A stretch of DNA of 64,000 bases from Humulus lupulus (Eukaryota > Streptophyta > Magnoliopsida > Rosales > Cannabaceae): positions 197,837,481-197,901,480 of the forward strand of contig NC_084798.1 in assembly GCF_963169125.1 (NCBI RefSeq). Direction: 5' to 3'. Below are positions 22,779 through 34,944 of this stretch, one piece after another. How positions within the stretch are numbered: the stretch's first letter is position 1; each line of letters opens with the position of its first letter. The notes under the pieces are model-generated. The model was not told the origin of the DNA. It saw only the letters and a program-made list of their open reading frames with translations, and ran no database searches. The position numbers and the translations under genes were made by a program.

Positions 22779-22905
22779 TTTTTACTAAAAACATAATGAC
22801 TATATCGTTAGTTTTTAACATAAACATAATATTCATAACATAAACACTTACATTGACGACTAGATCCGGAGCTTTTGCGTGTGTATCAAGGAGAACTTCA
22901 TGCAT
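22779..22905 (-). other. Intron-like leader segment before the extra ORF
   Basis: On the minus strand, downstream of the PBS, a short ATG frame (MHEVLLDTHAKAPDLVVN) ends at GTAAGTG, and a TTATGTTTTTAG acceptor-like site precedes the ORF. The relative has AATGAAAGTATT (donor changed) and TTATGTTTTCAG at the same spots (about 56663 and 56732). In both, an in-frame TAA lies between the acceptor and the ORF start. Confidence 0.4.
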
Positions 22906-22914
22906 CTAAACCGT

Positions 22915-22927
22915 GGCTCTGATACCA
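22915..22927 (-). other. Primer binding site of the outer chromovirus
   Basis: The minus strand reads TGGTATCAGAGCC two bases after the LTR end, complementary to the 3' end of plant initiator Met tRNA. Confidence 0.9.
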
Positions 22928-22929
22928 AC

Positions 22930-24248
22930 TGTAAAGACCTGACTAACTTAAAGACCTTAAACCTTTAAAAACTACTAAGACATACTACTATCTTTTGGAT
23001 ATATACATATAATAATAGAACTTTATTATAGAAAAATCCAAAACATGGGATCCCATTGTTTATACATAAAAAAAAAAAAAAACCTTCAATTACTAAATGT
23101 GGAAATCATAAATACATAAATAAAAGACTCAAATGTAAGCGTCATCCTCGATCGATTCCATCGATCCATTTCTTTCGTCCTCTCCCAATACACATGCCAA
23201 AGCCACCTGGGATCCGTCCCGCCTTGCATGTTCATTTACCTACATCATCTAAATAAAAAGGAATGAGCTTAATGCCCCGCAAGAAAAGAAAAGAATAAGA
23301 AGAATAGCAATGAACTAAACATGAGGATAAAGAGTACCTTAGATAGCTTAAAACTTCGATCTACACCTCAATACCGAAATCACACTCTAGCTTACTTCCC
23401 AAGTGTTTAGAAAAGCTTAGGTTTGAAAGCTTTCAACCGTAAAACCCTAGTGTTTCTCTCTAGAATGAATTTAGCAGCTTGGAGGCTCTAAGAAGTGTTT
23501 GAAAGATGATGCAAATGGCTGAGTGAATGGTCCTATTTATAGATTTAAAGAAGTGAAACTAACTCTCATTAAAATGAATAAATAAATGAATTAAAATTGA
23601 ATTTTCTGTCAAAATCGTTCAAGAGCAAGTCCAAGTTGTTGAGGGTTGTTTCTAGCTCGGATTCCATAGACTTTCAAAATATGCAAGTGGAGCTGATATA
23701 TCGCCCCTTATAGGCGATATATTGCCTGTCCCATATTCGCGAGGCTCTATGGTTTCGTTCGTGCGAAGTCGACATGTTTTCCGTATCAACATAGGCAATA
23801 TATCAGCTCCTATAGCTACAATATATCGGCTTACACGGATATATTAAACACATTTTTTGCACACTTGAAGTTGTTTAAAACCACATTGACTGAGTAATAC
23901 GAGATCCTAAAATTTGAGGGAAGGTTCTAGACTTCCTAGGTTTATCCTTGATTAATTTATTCATCTAAAATCCTTAAATCCTTAATAAACATGCATGTAA
24001 CAAATGCCACATTCTTAATTATTCTATCTAAACCTTAGGTTATAATAAATAATATTTCTAGGACCAGCTATAATAATCAAACCTTATGATAAAGTTAATA
24101 TTTCTAAACTATAGGTTAAACTTATAAAATCCATAACTATCTCTATGAGTTTCTAAATAAATCCCGACTTGAACCAATAACCACGAAAACTAAAATATTA
24201 TAGTACAAGCTGCTACTATCTAACTAAGTAAGATTCCGAGACGCTACA
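22930..24248 (-). repeat. 5' LTR of the outer chromovirus
   Basis: TGTAGCGTCTCGG to AGGTCTTTACA on the minus strand. It matches 55-1689 except for a deletion of about 300 bp near 23285. The TATA (minus strand, 23532-23542) and the GATATATC dyads (23695-23706 and 23713-23723, weaker copies to about 23840) remain. Confidence 0.88.
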
Positions 24249-24253
24249 GAAAT

Positions 24254-25570
24254 TTTTATCTTCATAGGACCTAAATAAACATAGGGTTTATTCGTTTAAG
24301 TATATAGTCACATAAAGTACATTGTTATGTAATAAATATATCGTAATACATGGAAGATAATACTCGCCATAAAAAGATGACCTATCGCCATGATTCATGT
24401 GTTTATTATCTAACAGGGATAATCATCGGGCTTGAGTAATACATTAATTTAAATGCTGACAAAATGGGAGCATGTTAGAATATTTATTTATATGGTATAT
24501 AAAATCAAAACATCTAATTGATTTACATTCGTTTAATATATCAAAGTTAATATTTTATTTATTGACAAATATTCTAATTAATGGTCAACTTTACTTGTTA
24601 CCCGATTTTGCATATCCCAACTAATTGAGAGAATATCTCAATCTGTGACAGAGACTCTGATGGAATGTCTCACTCTATAAATATAGAGTTCCGGTCTCCA
24701 AGCTCACTGCTCATTTTCTGTCTTTCAGTAACTCCATCTAAAAGAGTAAGTGAGAGCTTTGAAGCCCGTGTACTTGTTCTTATTTCTCTTTTTTTCTTTT
24801 GTAGATCTAAAGTTTATAGACCGAGATTATCAATAGCATTAGCTGGAGGTACAAATATTCGATCCTATTAATTTTATGTAACAATATGTTTATTCCGCAA
24901 TAAGATTGTTATGCATCTAGATGAATTTTTAATCTAATAGAGAAGTGATATAAAAATCATCCATAGAACTTCATACCCCATTCTCTTGTGCTCTTCTTCT
25001 TCAACATACACAACCTTGAGTGCTTCCTTTATCTGACACAGTAGGCTGATTTATTGTAATATTATTTCTACTTCACCAAATTATGATTTTTTTGGACAAA
25101 TAATATATATTTTATGACAAGTGCAACATATTTCTATTTGGTTGATTTTTCTATGATTTTAAGTTTTATCGCGTTATTAATTATAATCTATAAAATTTCT
25201 AGAATATGTAATTTTTTTTTTTTTTTGTGTTTTTTAATGTTACTTAAAAGATCTGAATTTGTGCATCTATGAATCCTCCGATTTAAGGTAACATTCTTTA
25301 ATTGTAAAGAATATTTTTCAATTGAAGTATTATTTTAACAGTAGTGCAATAAATTGTTTGCATGTGAATATTTCCTAACAATTAAATATTGACTATTAAT
25401 TAGCCGTTTTCAAAGAATTATTGTACGTCACATATATTAATAGGTAAAAAGTCTTTTTAAAAAATGTGATTTCCTTGTTTTATAAGGTTCAAAATTGGTT
25501 TGGCAACTGCATAAACAACCTCAATTTCCTACACTCTTGATATTTCGAAAGATTTTTTTTTTTTTTTTAT
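24254..25570. other. Non-coding region between two retrotransposons; possible LTR remnant
   Basis: No gene is supported. TGTTAGAATATTTATTTATA at 24473 followed by a plus-strand TATA (CTCTATAAATATAGAG, about 24676) and ACCGAGATTATCAATAGC resembles a Copia-type LTR, but I find no matching partner or target duplication. The rest is AT-rich with T runs near 25210 and 25555. Confidence 0.4.
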
Positions 25571-26247
25571 TGATGACGTTTTTCGTCAACTAAAAACAAT
25601 ATCAATTAACCGAATGAATAATTAAGAAAGAAAAAAAGAAAATAGATTTTTTACGTGGTTCAGTAGTTAAATTGACCTAGTCTACGAGTCATTTTTATTT
25701 ATTTGTCTGCGATAAAGCTTTGAAAGCAATTTCACAGAGTTTTTGATGTACAAGAGTCGAGCGTAGTCCTTAAATGACTATGATCCACACTATTTGTAGG
25801 CCTGGTTTATAGAATACTCTTGCCTTAATTTTAGAGAAGTTACAACATATCTCATTTGAATTTAAAATATAAATAAATTTAAATAAATACATTTAAATGC
25901 ATTACTTAAACAAATATCCCTTAAAAATAGAGTTGTTTAGACATGGTTTCAACTACACACATAAGAGTAGGGATTTCCAACCATATACACACTATTGATC
26001 CAACACGCTTTCGAGCTCAACATAATACTAACGTCGCCTCCTCATTGGTCAATCCATTGATACTGTCCTTTGGGTGAAGCCTATCCTTTCGAGCTCATAT
26101 GACATGCTTGAGTACTAGTGACGTGGCACTTATATATATATACCTTCAATATTCAATCATACTGGATACTTCCAATGTTTTTGATATCTTCACTTGCGAG
26201 CCTACATTTCGAGACTACAATTTTATTCTCTAAATTTGGGTATAATA
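25571..26247 (-). repeat. 3' LTR of the second Tat element
   Basis: Plus strand TGATGACGTTTTTCGTCAAC to GGTATAATA, 677 bp, placed directly left of the polypurine tract. It shares the ACGTGGTTCAG block seen as ATAGTGGTTCAGCCCCAAT in the other Tat LTRs. No second copy lies in the window, so the left boundary rests on the TG dinucleotide and alignment to relatives. Confidence 0.6.
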
Positions 26248-26265
26248 TTTTGCCCCCTCAAAAGT
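26248..26265 (-). other. Polypurine tract of the second Tat element
   Basis: The minus strand reads CTTTTGAGGGGGCAAAA directly before the LTR, the counterpart of TTGGGGGGCAAA in the other Tat elements. Confidence 0.65.
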
Positions 26266-27163
26266 ATTTTTTCAAGTCCCGTGAGAAGAAAACTTTTGAA
26301 CTCCTCTTTTGGGAAACGTGCCCACCTAGTATGGAGACGTGTCGACCTAGTGATGGTCATTAATAGTACTCAGGCACTAAAATTCTGCTCACGTCTTTTC
26401 AAGTCCCTTTTTTGTTGCCAGTTTGCGAGATTTGACATGATTCATCATATCATATTTTTATCTGATTCAATGGCCTAGATCTCCCATCGATGACCACCTA
26501 TTCGCCTACTTAAACCATTTTTCAATATTTTCCCTTCACTTTCTCTTTCAAAAAACAAAACTCAGAGCTTTTGCATGTTCCCTTCGAAGAAAAAGAATGA
26601 TATATCTGAAATCCCTCAATTCCCCACTCGATCTTCTTTCAGAAATTAATTCCCAAGGGTTTCCTTTTACAAATACTACCAGTCGATACTCTAGTTTTCT
26701 CATCAACTTCCAATGTGTAAGTTTCTGATTATGCTCTTGAAAATATATAGGAAAAGAGGGTATTTGATTGATTTTCTAAGATACTTAGGGATAAAAATGA
26801 GTTTTTTATAGGCTAAATGTGGTAAAAAATGGCCTCTTTTCTTGGTTTTGAATAGAAGAGATATAGGTATAGTGTAGCACAAGAAATATGGTTTTTATAA
26901 TGGGGTTTTAATGCGCGAAATCCGATAATAACCCCTGTTTGGGTAACTGCCCATTTTCCGTAGAAAATTGGGAGAGCCCTGATTTGGAAGTCAATTCACC
27001 CACTTTAAGTGGATACACTCTCAATATTTCGAACCTAGCCAGGTCGTAATTATTTGAAAGCTTCATCTTGTTATTTCGAGCTTTTAAGCTTGAATTTTTC
27101 AAGATTTTTCTTTCACAATTCTTTCTAAGTAACGAGCCCTCACCCTTTTCTTTCTTGTTAGAT
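26266..27163 (+). other. 5' leader of the second Tat antisense gene with a predicted intron
   Basis: No supported coding sequence. A leader exon seems to end before GTAAGT at 26717. A pyrimidine-rich tract and TTGTTAG at 27157-27163 provide an acceptor at the same relative place as in the other two copies. Confidence 0.4.
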
Positions 27164-30000
27164 GATGTAGTCTTCGAAGAATCGGTAGGGGCCTGACCTT
27201 ACGATTCTTTACCATCCCCCATTGCCTCGAGTTGAATCTCCCTTCATTCGAAATCAATGACAGACTAGGGAGCACCAAGATCATCTCGAGCTTGAAGATA
27301 CACTGGCACACTTTCGACGCCGAAGAGGGAAAGAAATAAAAAGTTGCTATTCGCCGTATACCTTGATCCCGACCTTGAAATTCGTCCAATTCCTTTGGAC
27401 CCCAAGCATAAAGTAACTGTTGCCTACCATCTAGATGGACTTTCCTTCGAACTTATGGAGAGTTCTTTGAGCCAGGCCTCTAAGCCATCATCCTAAAAAA
27501 TCATCCGCCTCCCTGCTTCCAAGAGTAAATTATTTGAGGTTGACCACTATAAGAGCCACATTTCCACCACGAGACAGATTTCAGACATTTTATCTTGTCA
27601 TGGCCTCAAATTGTCCAGCAAACTAATATGCCGAGTCCCCGATCTCAACGAAAGAAGTAGCTATTCTCCAAGTGAAGCAGACCCGAAAAGGATACTCAAG
27701 CTCAGGGCTAGGATTCGCGAACATATGCAAGACAAGGCACTCTTTCCCTTAAAGGATTTCTTCAGGAAGTTTACCGATTGGATCGGTGTTGCTCCTTCCA
27801 ACTCCAGTCCAACTCCTACTGAGTCCTGGTAGCGCTGAGGTCGATTTATCACAAGATGAAGTTGAAAGGACCCCTAACTTATGAAATTTTATATCTTTTC
27901 GGTCTGAAAAACAACCCCACATAGGCCAAGGGTGGAGGATGGATTCTATTTCCTTTTGAGCTGGCATCGAGGGAAGTGGCTGTTCGAGGATATTTCCAAC
28001 CACCCTCAGAACTTTAAGACCCAATTTTTTTGGACGAATGGTCTCAAACCGTCCAAGTTCTAGTCATTCCAACGTCCTCGTAAGTCTTATTTTTGCCTTT
28101 TTTGAGCTCAAAAAATTTCTTTTTCTTAATCTCGGTTAGTTATATCTTTACTGTTATTCGACCAACTATGATGGTCTAAAGCCGACCAAGGAGATGAATG
28201 ATCGTTGAGATGAAATCCTAAAGCTCCCATATAGCTAACGATCTCTTCATTACCTTCAAGCTCTGCCTATGCAACCTCCTTGGTGAAGGCGAGTCCACAT
28301 ATGATGTTGGGACTTGAAAGTATTCGAGATGGGAAGAAGAGGAAGAGCTCGAGAACCTCCGACCTTTCCCCTGATAGACCTTCCTACTCAAGAAAGGAGG
28401 CTCAAGATGAGGCTTCTCCTGGCCCATCTGATGGAGGTAAAGTAATCTTAGACATGTCTTACTGGTCTCCCACTCTTTTTGAGCGAGAACCAAACGTGTT
28501 AGTCTTCTTTAACAATCCCCGGAATAATTTTAAGATTTGGTCAGGGGTATATTTTAAGGTTCATAGAGATGACAATTGGTTATTTGAGTCTCGAATCATG
28601 TACAATATAAAAAAAAAAAAAAGTATGGGAAGGTATAGGATTCCAGTATGACTCGAATGAGTGGAGAGAGTTGTCTGAGTTGTCTCCTACATTTCGAGGT
28701 GGGGAATCTGATCCTAGTATTATTGGGTTATATTCAGAGGGCATATATATTTCTTGGACTTTGAGTTCATGTCAGAATGATTCTTCTAGTTAGGTCTCCT
28801 TTCTGATTTTACTTTCATGTTTCAAATACAAGTAGTTGAGTAATAATATATTTATTTCTTTTCCAGGTGAGATGGATTCCGATCTCGAGAACCTCCTCTG
28901 CCAACCTATCGTCACAAAGGGTTCGAAACAGGCATGAGTATCTTCAAAGAACACCAGGGCTTCGAAGATACTTAAAAAGTTTGAGACTACTCCTACCACC
29001 TCGGATCTTCCTAATGCCTCTTCAGGTCCTGTTTCCATTCCTTTGGCGGACCCTCCTCTGCCACAAGTTACAGCTTCAACTCTTTCGAGCGTGACTACTC
29101 CTCCTTCTCCTGCTCTTGGAAAACCCCTCAGTAAGGAAATGATAGTCTACTCCGCTGATACACTGATACCCTCCTGAACATGCACCATATCTCCCCGCGA
29201 GCTTGAATATGTGGTTGACAACGAGGCTGAAACTTCCGGTGTCGAGCTTTGTTCAGAGGCTCTTACCCGACTTGGACGTGGCTACATCAATTTTCAAGGC
29301 CCCCACTGGGAGTTCTTGAGAGATTGCGATGATGCCACCACCTTCTTTGATAAGGCTGGCGAGCTGTACGCCTTAATAAGTATTGTTGCTTGTCGAGTTC
29401 GAACCCATATTTATCCGTATTTATTTGTCTTAACAATTTTCTCTTTTTTTCGGAGCCTTTTGACCTTTATTCTCCAATATCAAATCCCGAACCATGAGAC
29501 AGCCACCAGTTGCGGGCATGCTCATGGGGCTAAGGCAGCCCAGATCCGAGTTGAGGACACTCTCAAAGAGGCGAGGAGAGAAATTGAGGAGACCAAGAAG
29601 GAGCTGGAAACAAAAACATCGGAGTTGAAAAACAAAGACGTTGGAGCTGGAGACAAAAAGTTAAAGCTGTCTTCAAAAATAGCTGAGCTCGAAAGGGTTC
29701 ATAAACTTAATGTCAAGCTTGAGGAGGAAAAGGCCATCGTTTTGAGGTCATGGAAGGTGAAAAGGCTCGACTTTTGGAAGAATTCAAGGCCATAAAAGAT
29801 AGCACCATTGACCTAGCCATGTACCGAATTTGCTCCATGAACCCCGACCTTGACACCAGATTCATTTTCGGCAAAGAGGAAGAACATCTAGAGAGATGCC
29901 AGGCTCGATTGGAGAAGGAAGAGGCTGCTATTACAACTTAGGAGGCTTCCAAAACTACTGAAGAGACCAAGGTAGATACCGGGGCCACCAAGCTGTAAAG
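27164..30000 (+). pseudogene. Antisense gene of the second Tat element (diverged)
   Basis: A diverged relative of 5220-9868. Exon 1 (27164-28079) has HKVTVAYHLDGLSFELM, then FPLKDFFRKFTDWIGVAP and, after stops, YEILYLFGLKNNPT, matching LPLHPFFQGVANYFEVAP and EINYLFDLKSNPN of the other copy. Likely donors are GTAAGTC at 28080 and GTAAAG at 28437, with an acceptor TTTTCCAG at 28866. The last exons encode a long Glu/Lys-rich coiled coil (about 29540-29940, KEARREIEETKKELETKTSE) that ends at a TAA near 29997. Stops in exon 1 and a frameshift near 29750 make it a pseudogene. Identification of the Transposase_28-like domain is by alignment to its relatives. Confidence 0.6.
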
Positions 30001-30928
30001 TATTTTTCTTGGGCTATGACCCGTATATTTTTTGTAAATATTTATGGTCCTTGTGGCCAAGAAAATTTATTTCTTGCATGGTTGAGCTATTTCATTATCT
30101 TTTAATTGTGTAATTATTTTTCTAATAGTAGTTTTATGCTTTGAACTTTTGGTCTAAAAATTTTTATGCACATTGTCTACTTATAATTTTGGCTTTCATA
30201 CTATGCATCATATTTCTTTATCGAAATATTTTGAGCTTTCAATATATTTCTTTTATCATACTAGTTTATTCACACAAGTTTATTTCGAGCTTATCTCAAA
30301 TTTTCATATAATCATACATGGTTTATTCGTTTGCTCTTAGTTCATTCTCATTTTAATCAAGGTTGAATTCTACTTATACCATATATATTTTCTTTGGAAT
30401 ATACTTAATGGTGTGTAGTGTTATTTTCCTAACAATTTATTGCTTAATAAACATTTATCGTCCTCTTCCATGATTATGGTTTTGAGGTTGAAATTGTATG
30501 TGAAAAAATGTCTCAACTTAAAGATTTTGAAATGAATGTTGGTTATGATAGGCTCGTATATAATTACATTCGTGTTTGGTTTACGATCCATGCACTTGAG
30601 AATTGTTTTTATTTTTTCTATATTTTTTTGAGCTTATGGTATCATCTTATACCACTTATGCCCCCTTAAAATCCTTTGATTGTGAAATCTTAGGTTATTG
30701 AGTATTGAGAGCAAGCAAAAAATTATAAAAAATAAAAATAATGAAAATAAGGGGTATACTACTGATAATATTGAAAAAATACAAGCTTGGTTACAACTAA
30801 ATAAACATCTTTCCAAAATATACTGATAATATGGTGGTAGATGTTCACCGTTCAAAGCTCATGGAACCAATTCTCCATTTAGTCGAGCTAGTTTGTAGAC
30901 TACATATCGAATGATGGATTCGGTTTGA
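30001..30928 (-). other. Spacer plus integrase 3' end of the second Tat element
   Basis: To about 30815 this is AT-rich spacer without genes; CCCCCTTAAAATCC at 30661 matches the landmark at 10219. From about 30815 to 30928 it corresponds to the integrase C-terminus (compare 10573-10690, GGTGGTCTCCATTCC and GGATTTCTTCGATTTGG). The frame is cut by the Copia 5' LTR at 30929 and continues at 41580. Confidence 0.55.
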
Positions 30929-32214
30929 TGTTAGGATTAATGCCCTAAAAGCATGCAAAGACATTTTATTGGTTTGAAATAAAAGTACAATTTTATTATA
31001 TTTGAATGTTATAATTATTGTTTGAATTAATTATATAATAATATCAAGAAAATTCCCTATTCATTCATGAGAATATGATATTGTATTAGTACGAGAGAAT
31101 TAAGATCATACATAATGAATAAAATAGTCAGTAACATATTAAAGTAATGAATCATTAATGAATGGTTACTAGTACGGTTTGCTAAGCATACGAGATGCAA
31201 GTAATCTTGATTCGGATTACTGATGTGGATAGATATCTTAGTAAATATGTTGTATATAATAGATATTATATATGACAGAACCGATGAAAATTAATTATCT
31301 TTATAAACTTGTCGTTTGACATAAAGATTTGATTATCATCATAATAGATGATCATATTTATCTTTATAAACTTGTTGTTTGGATTAATATAAGAGAGAAA
31401 ATAATAAATATCTTATTTATAATACGATATTTGTTTATTTTATTTAAAACTGATATTTTAAGATAAAGTTAATTTTAAATTAATTGATATTTATGTTGGA
31501 ATAAATATCTTGTCTCAAAAGTTGATAAAATAAACAAATGAGAAAATTAGGGCAACCCTAATAGGGCTGGGCGACACACATTGTGGCGCCTAGCATTAGG
31601 GTTTTTATCCCTGGGATTTGAATTTTGAATTTCAAATAAATTTGTTTAATCAGTTCTTTTTAAATATGATTTAAATAGATAATTAAATGAAAATATATAA
31701 TCAGTTTTAATTTGAATTATATTTTAATTAAATAAAGATTATTTAATTAGATTAAAAGATCTTTATAAGTTTGATATACGTGATATTTAGATAATGATGG
31801 ATAATTAGACTCTCTCTCTCTCTCTAAAGCGATAGTTTTCTCTGAACCTGAAAACTATTCTAAACATTCTCTCTATCAAAACTCTCTAGATCTCATGTGT
31901 TGAGTACATTTAGGGAGTTATATAAATTAACCTTTTGAATCATACGTGCCCACACAAGTCCTTGTGTGTTTGAGGATTGGTTTGGAAGATTAGGTTGTGA
32001 AATCTCAGAACACAGGATAGGAAGATCGTTGATTTATACAATAAGACTCAAGGACACTTGATAGGCTACAAGAGGTAATCCTTGATCTATTTTTATGTGA
32101 TTTGATATTTATATATGTATATGATCCTGGCTGGTATTAATATTTATTAAAATGGGTCCATATATTTCGCTGCGTACCTTTGATTTGATCATTTAATACC
32201 AACAATTGGTACCC
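30929..32214 (+). repeat. 5' LTR of the Copia element
   Basis: TGTTAGGATTAATGCCC to AATACCAACA. Compared with the 3' LTR it lacks about 750 bp of middle sequence (the join lies near 31350). It has a CT microsatellite (about 31811-31825) and the block GTGGCGCCTAGCATTAGGG. Related inverted and truncated pieces occur at 47425-48690 and 50866-51190. Confidence 0.88.
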
Positions 32215-32215
32215 G

Positions 32216-32230
32216 AGCAGTCTATACATA
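32216..32230 (+). other. Primer binding site of the Copia element
   Basis: TTGGTACCCGAGCAG follows the LTR by one base. It resembles the initiator-Met site TGGTATCAGAGC, with changes. Confidence 0.6.
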
Positions 32231-34096
32231 CATATATATATATTAAATACTATATGAGTTTCTTGCATTTGTTATATGTATATTGAATGGATGGATATGT
32301 TCTTTGAATGTACGGTTGAATGATGGATCGTTAATTATACAGTTCTATTAGGTTAGGAATTTTATTGTTTTTCTAGATCTTGTGTAAGCCATAAAGGGCA
32401 TAGGATTTTTTGTAATTTTATTTCTTGAAATTTAAATAAAAAAATATGTACACAAAGAAAAACAAGAGGACCCGAACCATCAGCCATGGCACATGGCCCG
32501 AGCCTTCTACAGCCGCACACACCAGCCCCATGGCTGCCTCACCCGCGGGCGCATCCAGGCCCCGAACTCCCAGCTCTCGTGCACACACACCCAACTGCCT
32601 ATCCCGAGCCATAGGGCACCATTTTGGTGCCCAAAACCCTAATTCATAAGTTGTTATAAAATATCTTTTATTTAATTAATTTTTAAATTATTTGAATTTA
32701 AAAGCTTAATTATCTTATTTTATTTTATTAGAAAATAAAATATCTTTTAGTTGGTTAAGATATTTTAATGTCTTAAGTTTAAATAATTATTTGAATTTTA
32801 TTATTTAATAATTAAATTCAACTAAATTAAAATGATGACAACAATGGTTATTTAATTAAAAATTAGTTTTAATTAAATAAATTAATTAGAAAATTTATTT
32901 CTAATTAATAAGTTGGGCAAAAAAAAGTTCCTAAAGATTAGCAAGAAAGCCTAAAGGAGAAGAGGAGCCGTCTTGGAGAGTCGTCAAAGCTACATAGGCT
33001 TAGATTGCAATTTTATTTCTAATTTTTTCAAAAGGTTGTAAATCTTAGAAATACCCATTAGTACTTGGTTCATCATTTATTGTTTATTTATTGTATTTAT
33101 TTACATAAATGTTCATTGATGTTTGATTGATAACATGATCATGCATTAGTCAATTACATGCCATTCATGAAACCCCACACAATTTCTCATTAATCATGCA
33201 TCTTTTAAAAACATGATTATCTAGGATTGTCCTAATTGTTTATATGAATTGTTTTTGGTGAAATCAATTGCATGTAAACTACTAAGTACTAAATTAGTTA
33301 AAACTTGGTAACTCACACCATAATAAAGGCAATAGTTTTTTATAGGCCTTTTAGATAAACAACTTTATGTAAAAAACATTTTAGTAAAGTTAGATGAATG
33401 TAATGGGTAATTATTTAGATTACATTAATTATAGAAACAACCTCTTTTATAATTATGTAATTAATTACATTCATAGGGTTATTAATAACCTAGTAATTAA
33501 TTGATTAGTTTAATAAAATATATTTAATCTAAAATAATAAGTGGGAGAGGGTGAACATCTCAATGTGACCTATGGTCTCCATTATTAGTACAACACTGTG
33601 AAAAATGAATAAGGCCTCGAGGCGACTTTGTTTTTGTCACCCTAAGGAAGGTTTCTAGACATATCAATACCAAGGTTGGCTTCTTGCGAAGATAGGAGGA
33701 AGTGATGTATTTTAGGCTTGACCAACCCTAAGGTGATACTTTATAATTTAAGTCATGAAATCTGAAATAATGGGTTACACTTACAAAGATGTAGTTAAGC
33801 TTTTACGGTGGATAATTGCATCTTGACCAAACCAGCGGTACTTTATATTTAAAAGAGGAAATAGAGATTTATTTTAATTTTTAAATTATAAATATAAGAT
33901 TGTCTTATAAGCTATTTGAATTTAACTTGACCGACCCGAAGGCGGCACTTTATTTGTTGGGTAGTTTTATCATAGAAAAGTAAATGTTAATTTATGTGTT
34001 TTAATTGTTGCATTCATGCATCATGTTTACTTTCCAAAATATTGATATTTTTTTTCAAATGATAATATTATTGTTTTTTATTTTATTTCAGTTAAA
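32231..34096 (+). other. Long leader of the Copia element
   Basis: No supported protein. A GC-rich Pro/Ala-coding patch (32460-32640) stands out in AT-rich DNA; the short frames there (both strands) have no family I recognise. Near 33718, 33816 and 33928 three diverged units share CTTGACC.A.CC followed by a GGY-ACTTTAT core at about 100-bp spacing. Just before gag are T-rich tracts. Confidence 0.55.
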
Positions 34097-34588
34097 ATGT
34101 CTCAAAACAACTGCAATGTAGTAGTTGAACTTAATGATGAAAATATAGTATTTTGGAGACATGATATGGATATATTATTGTTAAGAGAGAATTTGATGGA
34201 GGCTGTTAAAACACCACCAATCGATGAACCACCAATAGATGCTTCAGTGATTGATCCGTTTGAGTATGCCAAGTGGTTAAGAACAAATCACATGGCTAGG
34301 TATTATTTACTCCAACCAGTGAATATAGAGACCAAAAATACTATACAAAACCTTAAATATGCATATGATATATGAGAGGCCATCCATGCTATGTATGGAC
34401 ACATATATGATAAGTGGTTTTATGAAAATGAAATCCTATCGGCCAAGCGTGAAATGATCACGGAATTTATGAAGAATAAGAAATGTAAATATGATTTATT
34501 TGTTCTTATATCTAAGTGGAAAGAGATTTTTCATCCTGAGCTCTTAACTCAGGGCCCACCAATGAAGTTTATTCTTCTGTGTAGATAG
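34097..34588 (+). pseudogene. Copia gag (N-terminal part)
   Basis: Starts MSQNNCNVVVELNDENIVFW and continues EYAKWLRTNHMARYYLLQPV. A TGA near 34375 interrupts before EAIHAMYGHIYDKWFYENEI and KCKYDLFVLISKWKEI. This is typical Copia gag (UBN2-like) sequence for particle assembly. The expected CCHC knuckle and the protease are not present downstream. Confidence 0.75.
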
Positions 34589-34944
34589 ACGAATCTAACG
34601 ATTTAAGAAGGTTGCTGATGAAGATCATGAAGTGGAAAAGAGGAAAAACGTCTAGTTCAAGAAAGCATTAAAGAAAATCCATTTATTTAAAACTCTTTAG
34701 TTTTATTAAAAGAAAACTTTATTGTTGTTTGAACAATGTTTAGTTCATTTTTTAGTTAGTTTGGAATTCTATTGCATGTAATGACTTTAGAATATTTTAT
34801 TTATAATTTGATTATTCTTAATTTTTTCTTTAGACATGAAATTAAAATATTTGGACTTTATCGCTTTCATTAAAACGAAAAAACGCTCAATAATTCAAAA
34901 TTATTTAAAGTAGCAAAACCGCAAGGTAACAAAAGACAAAAAGT
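34589..34944 (+). other. Gap where Copia zinc knuckle and protease are missing
   Basis: AT-rich sequence without a usable frame joins gag directly to the pre-integrase region. A complete Copia element has a CCHC knuckle and protease here, so I infer a deletion plus decay. Confidence 0.55.

Larger units (their letters stand above)
50..24253 (-). mobile_element. Chromovirus (Tekay/Del-like Ty3 retrotransposon), nested and degenerate
   Basis: Two related long terminal repeats (55-1689 and 22930-24248) flank minus-strand gag, protease, RT, RNase H, integrase and a chromodomain-like C-terminus, the gene order of plant chromoviruses. Both LTRs begin TG and end CA. The flanks GAAAA (50-54) and GAAAT (24249-24253) look like a 5-bp target duplication with one change. 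The primer site next to the right LTR reads TGGTATCAGAGCC on the minus strand, complementary to initiator Met tRNA. Pol is split near its end by a Tat element (1916-17299). Stops, frameshifts and LTR divergence, including a large deletion in the right LTR, show an old, inactive copy. Confidence 0.9.

Noticed and set aside
24473..24916. A complete solo Copia LTR with TATA box
   Set aside because: Start and TATA look right, but no matching flanking duplication or second copy could be found; left as a possible remnant.
32446..32649. Pro/Ala-rich open frames on both strands
   Set aside because: They come from a GC-rich patch in the Copia leader; no start context or family supports a protein. Kept as a composition finding only.
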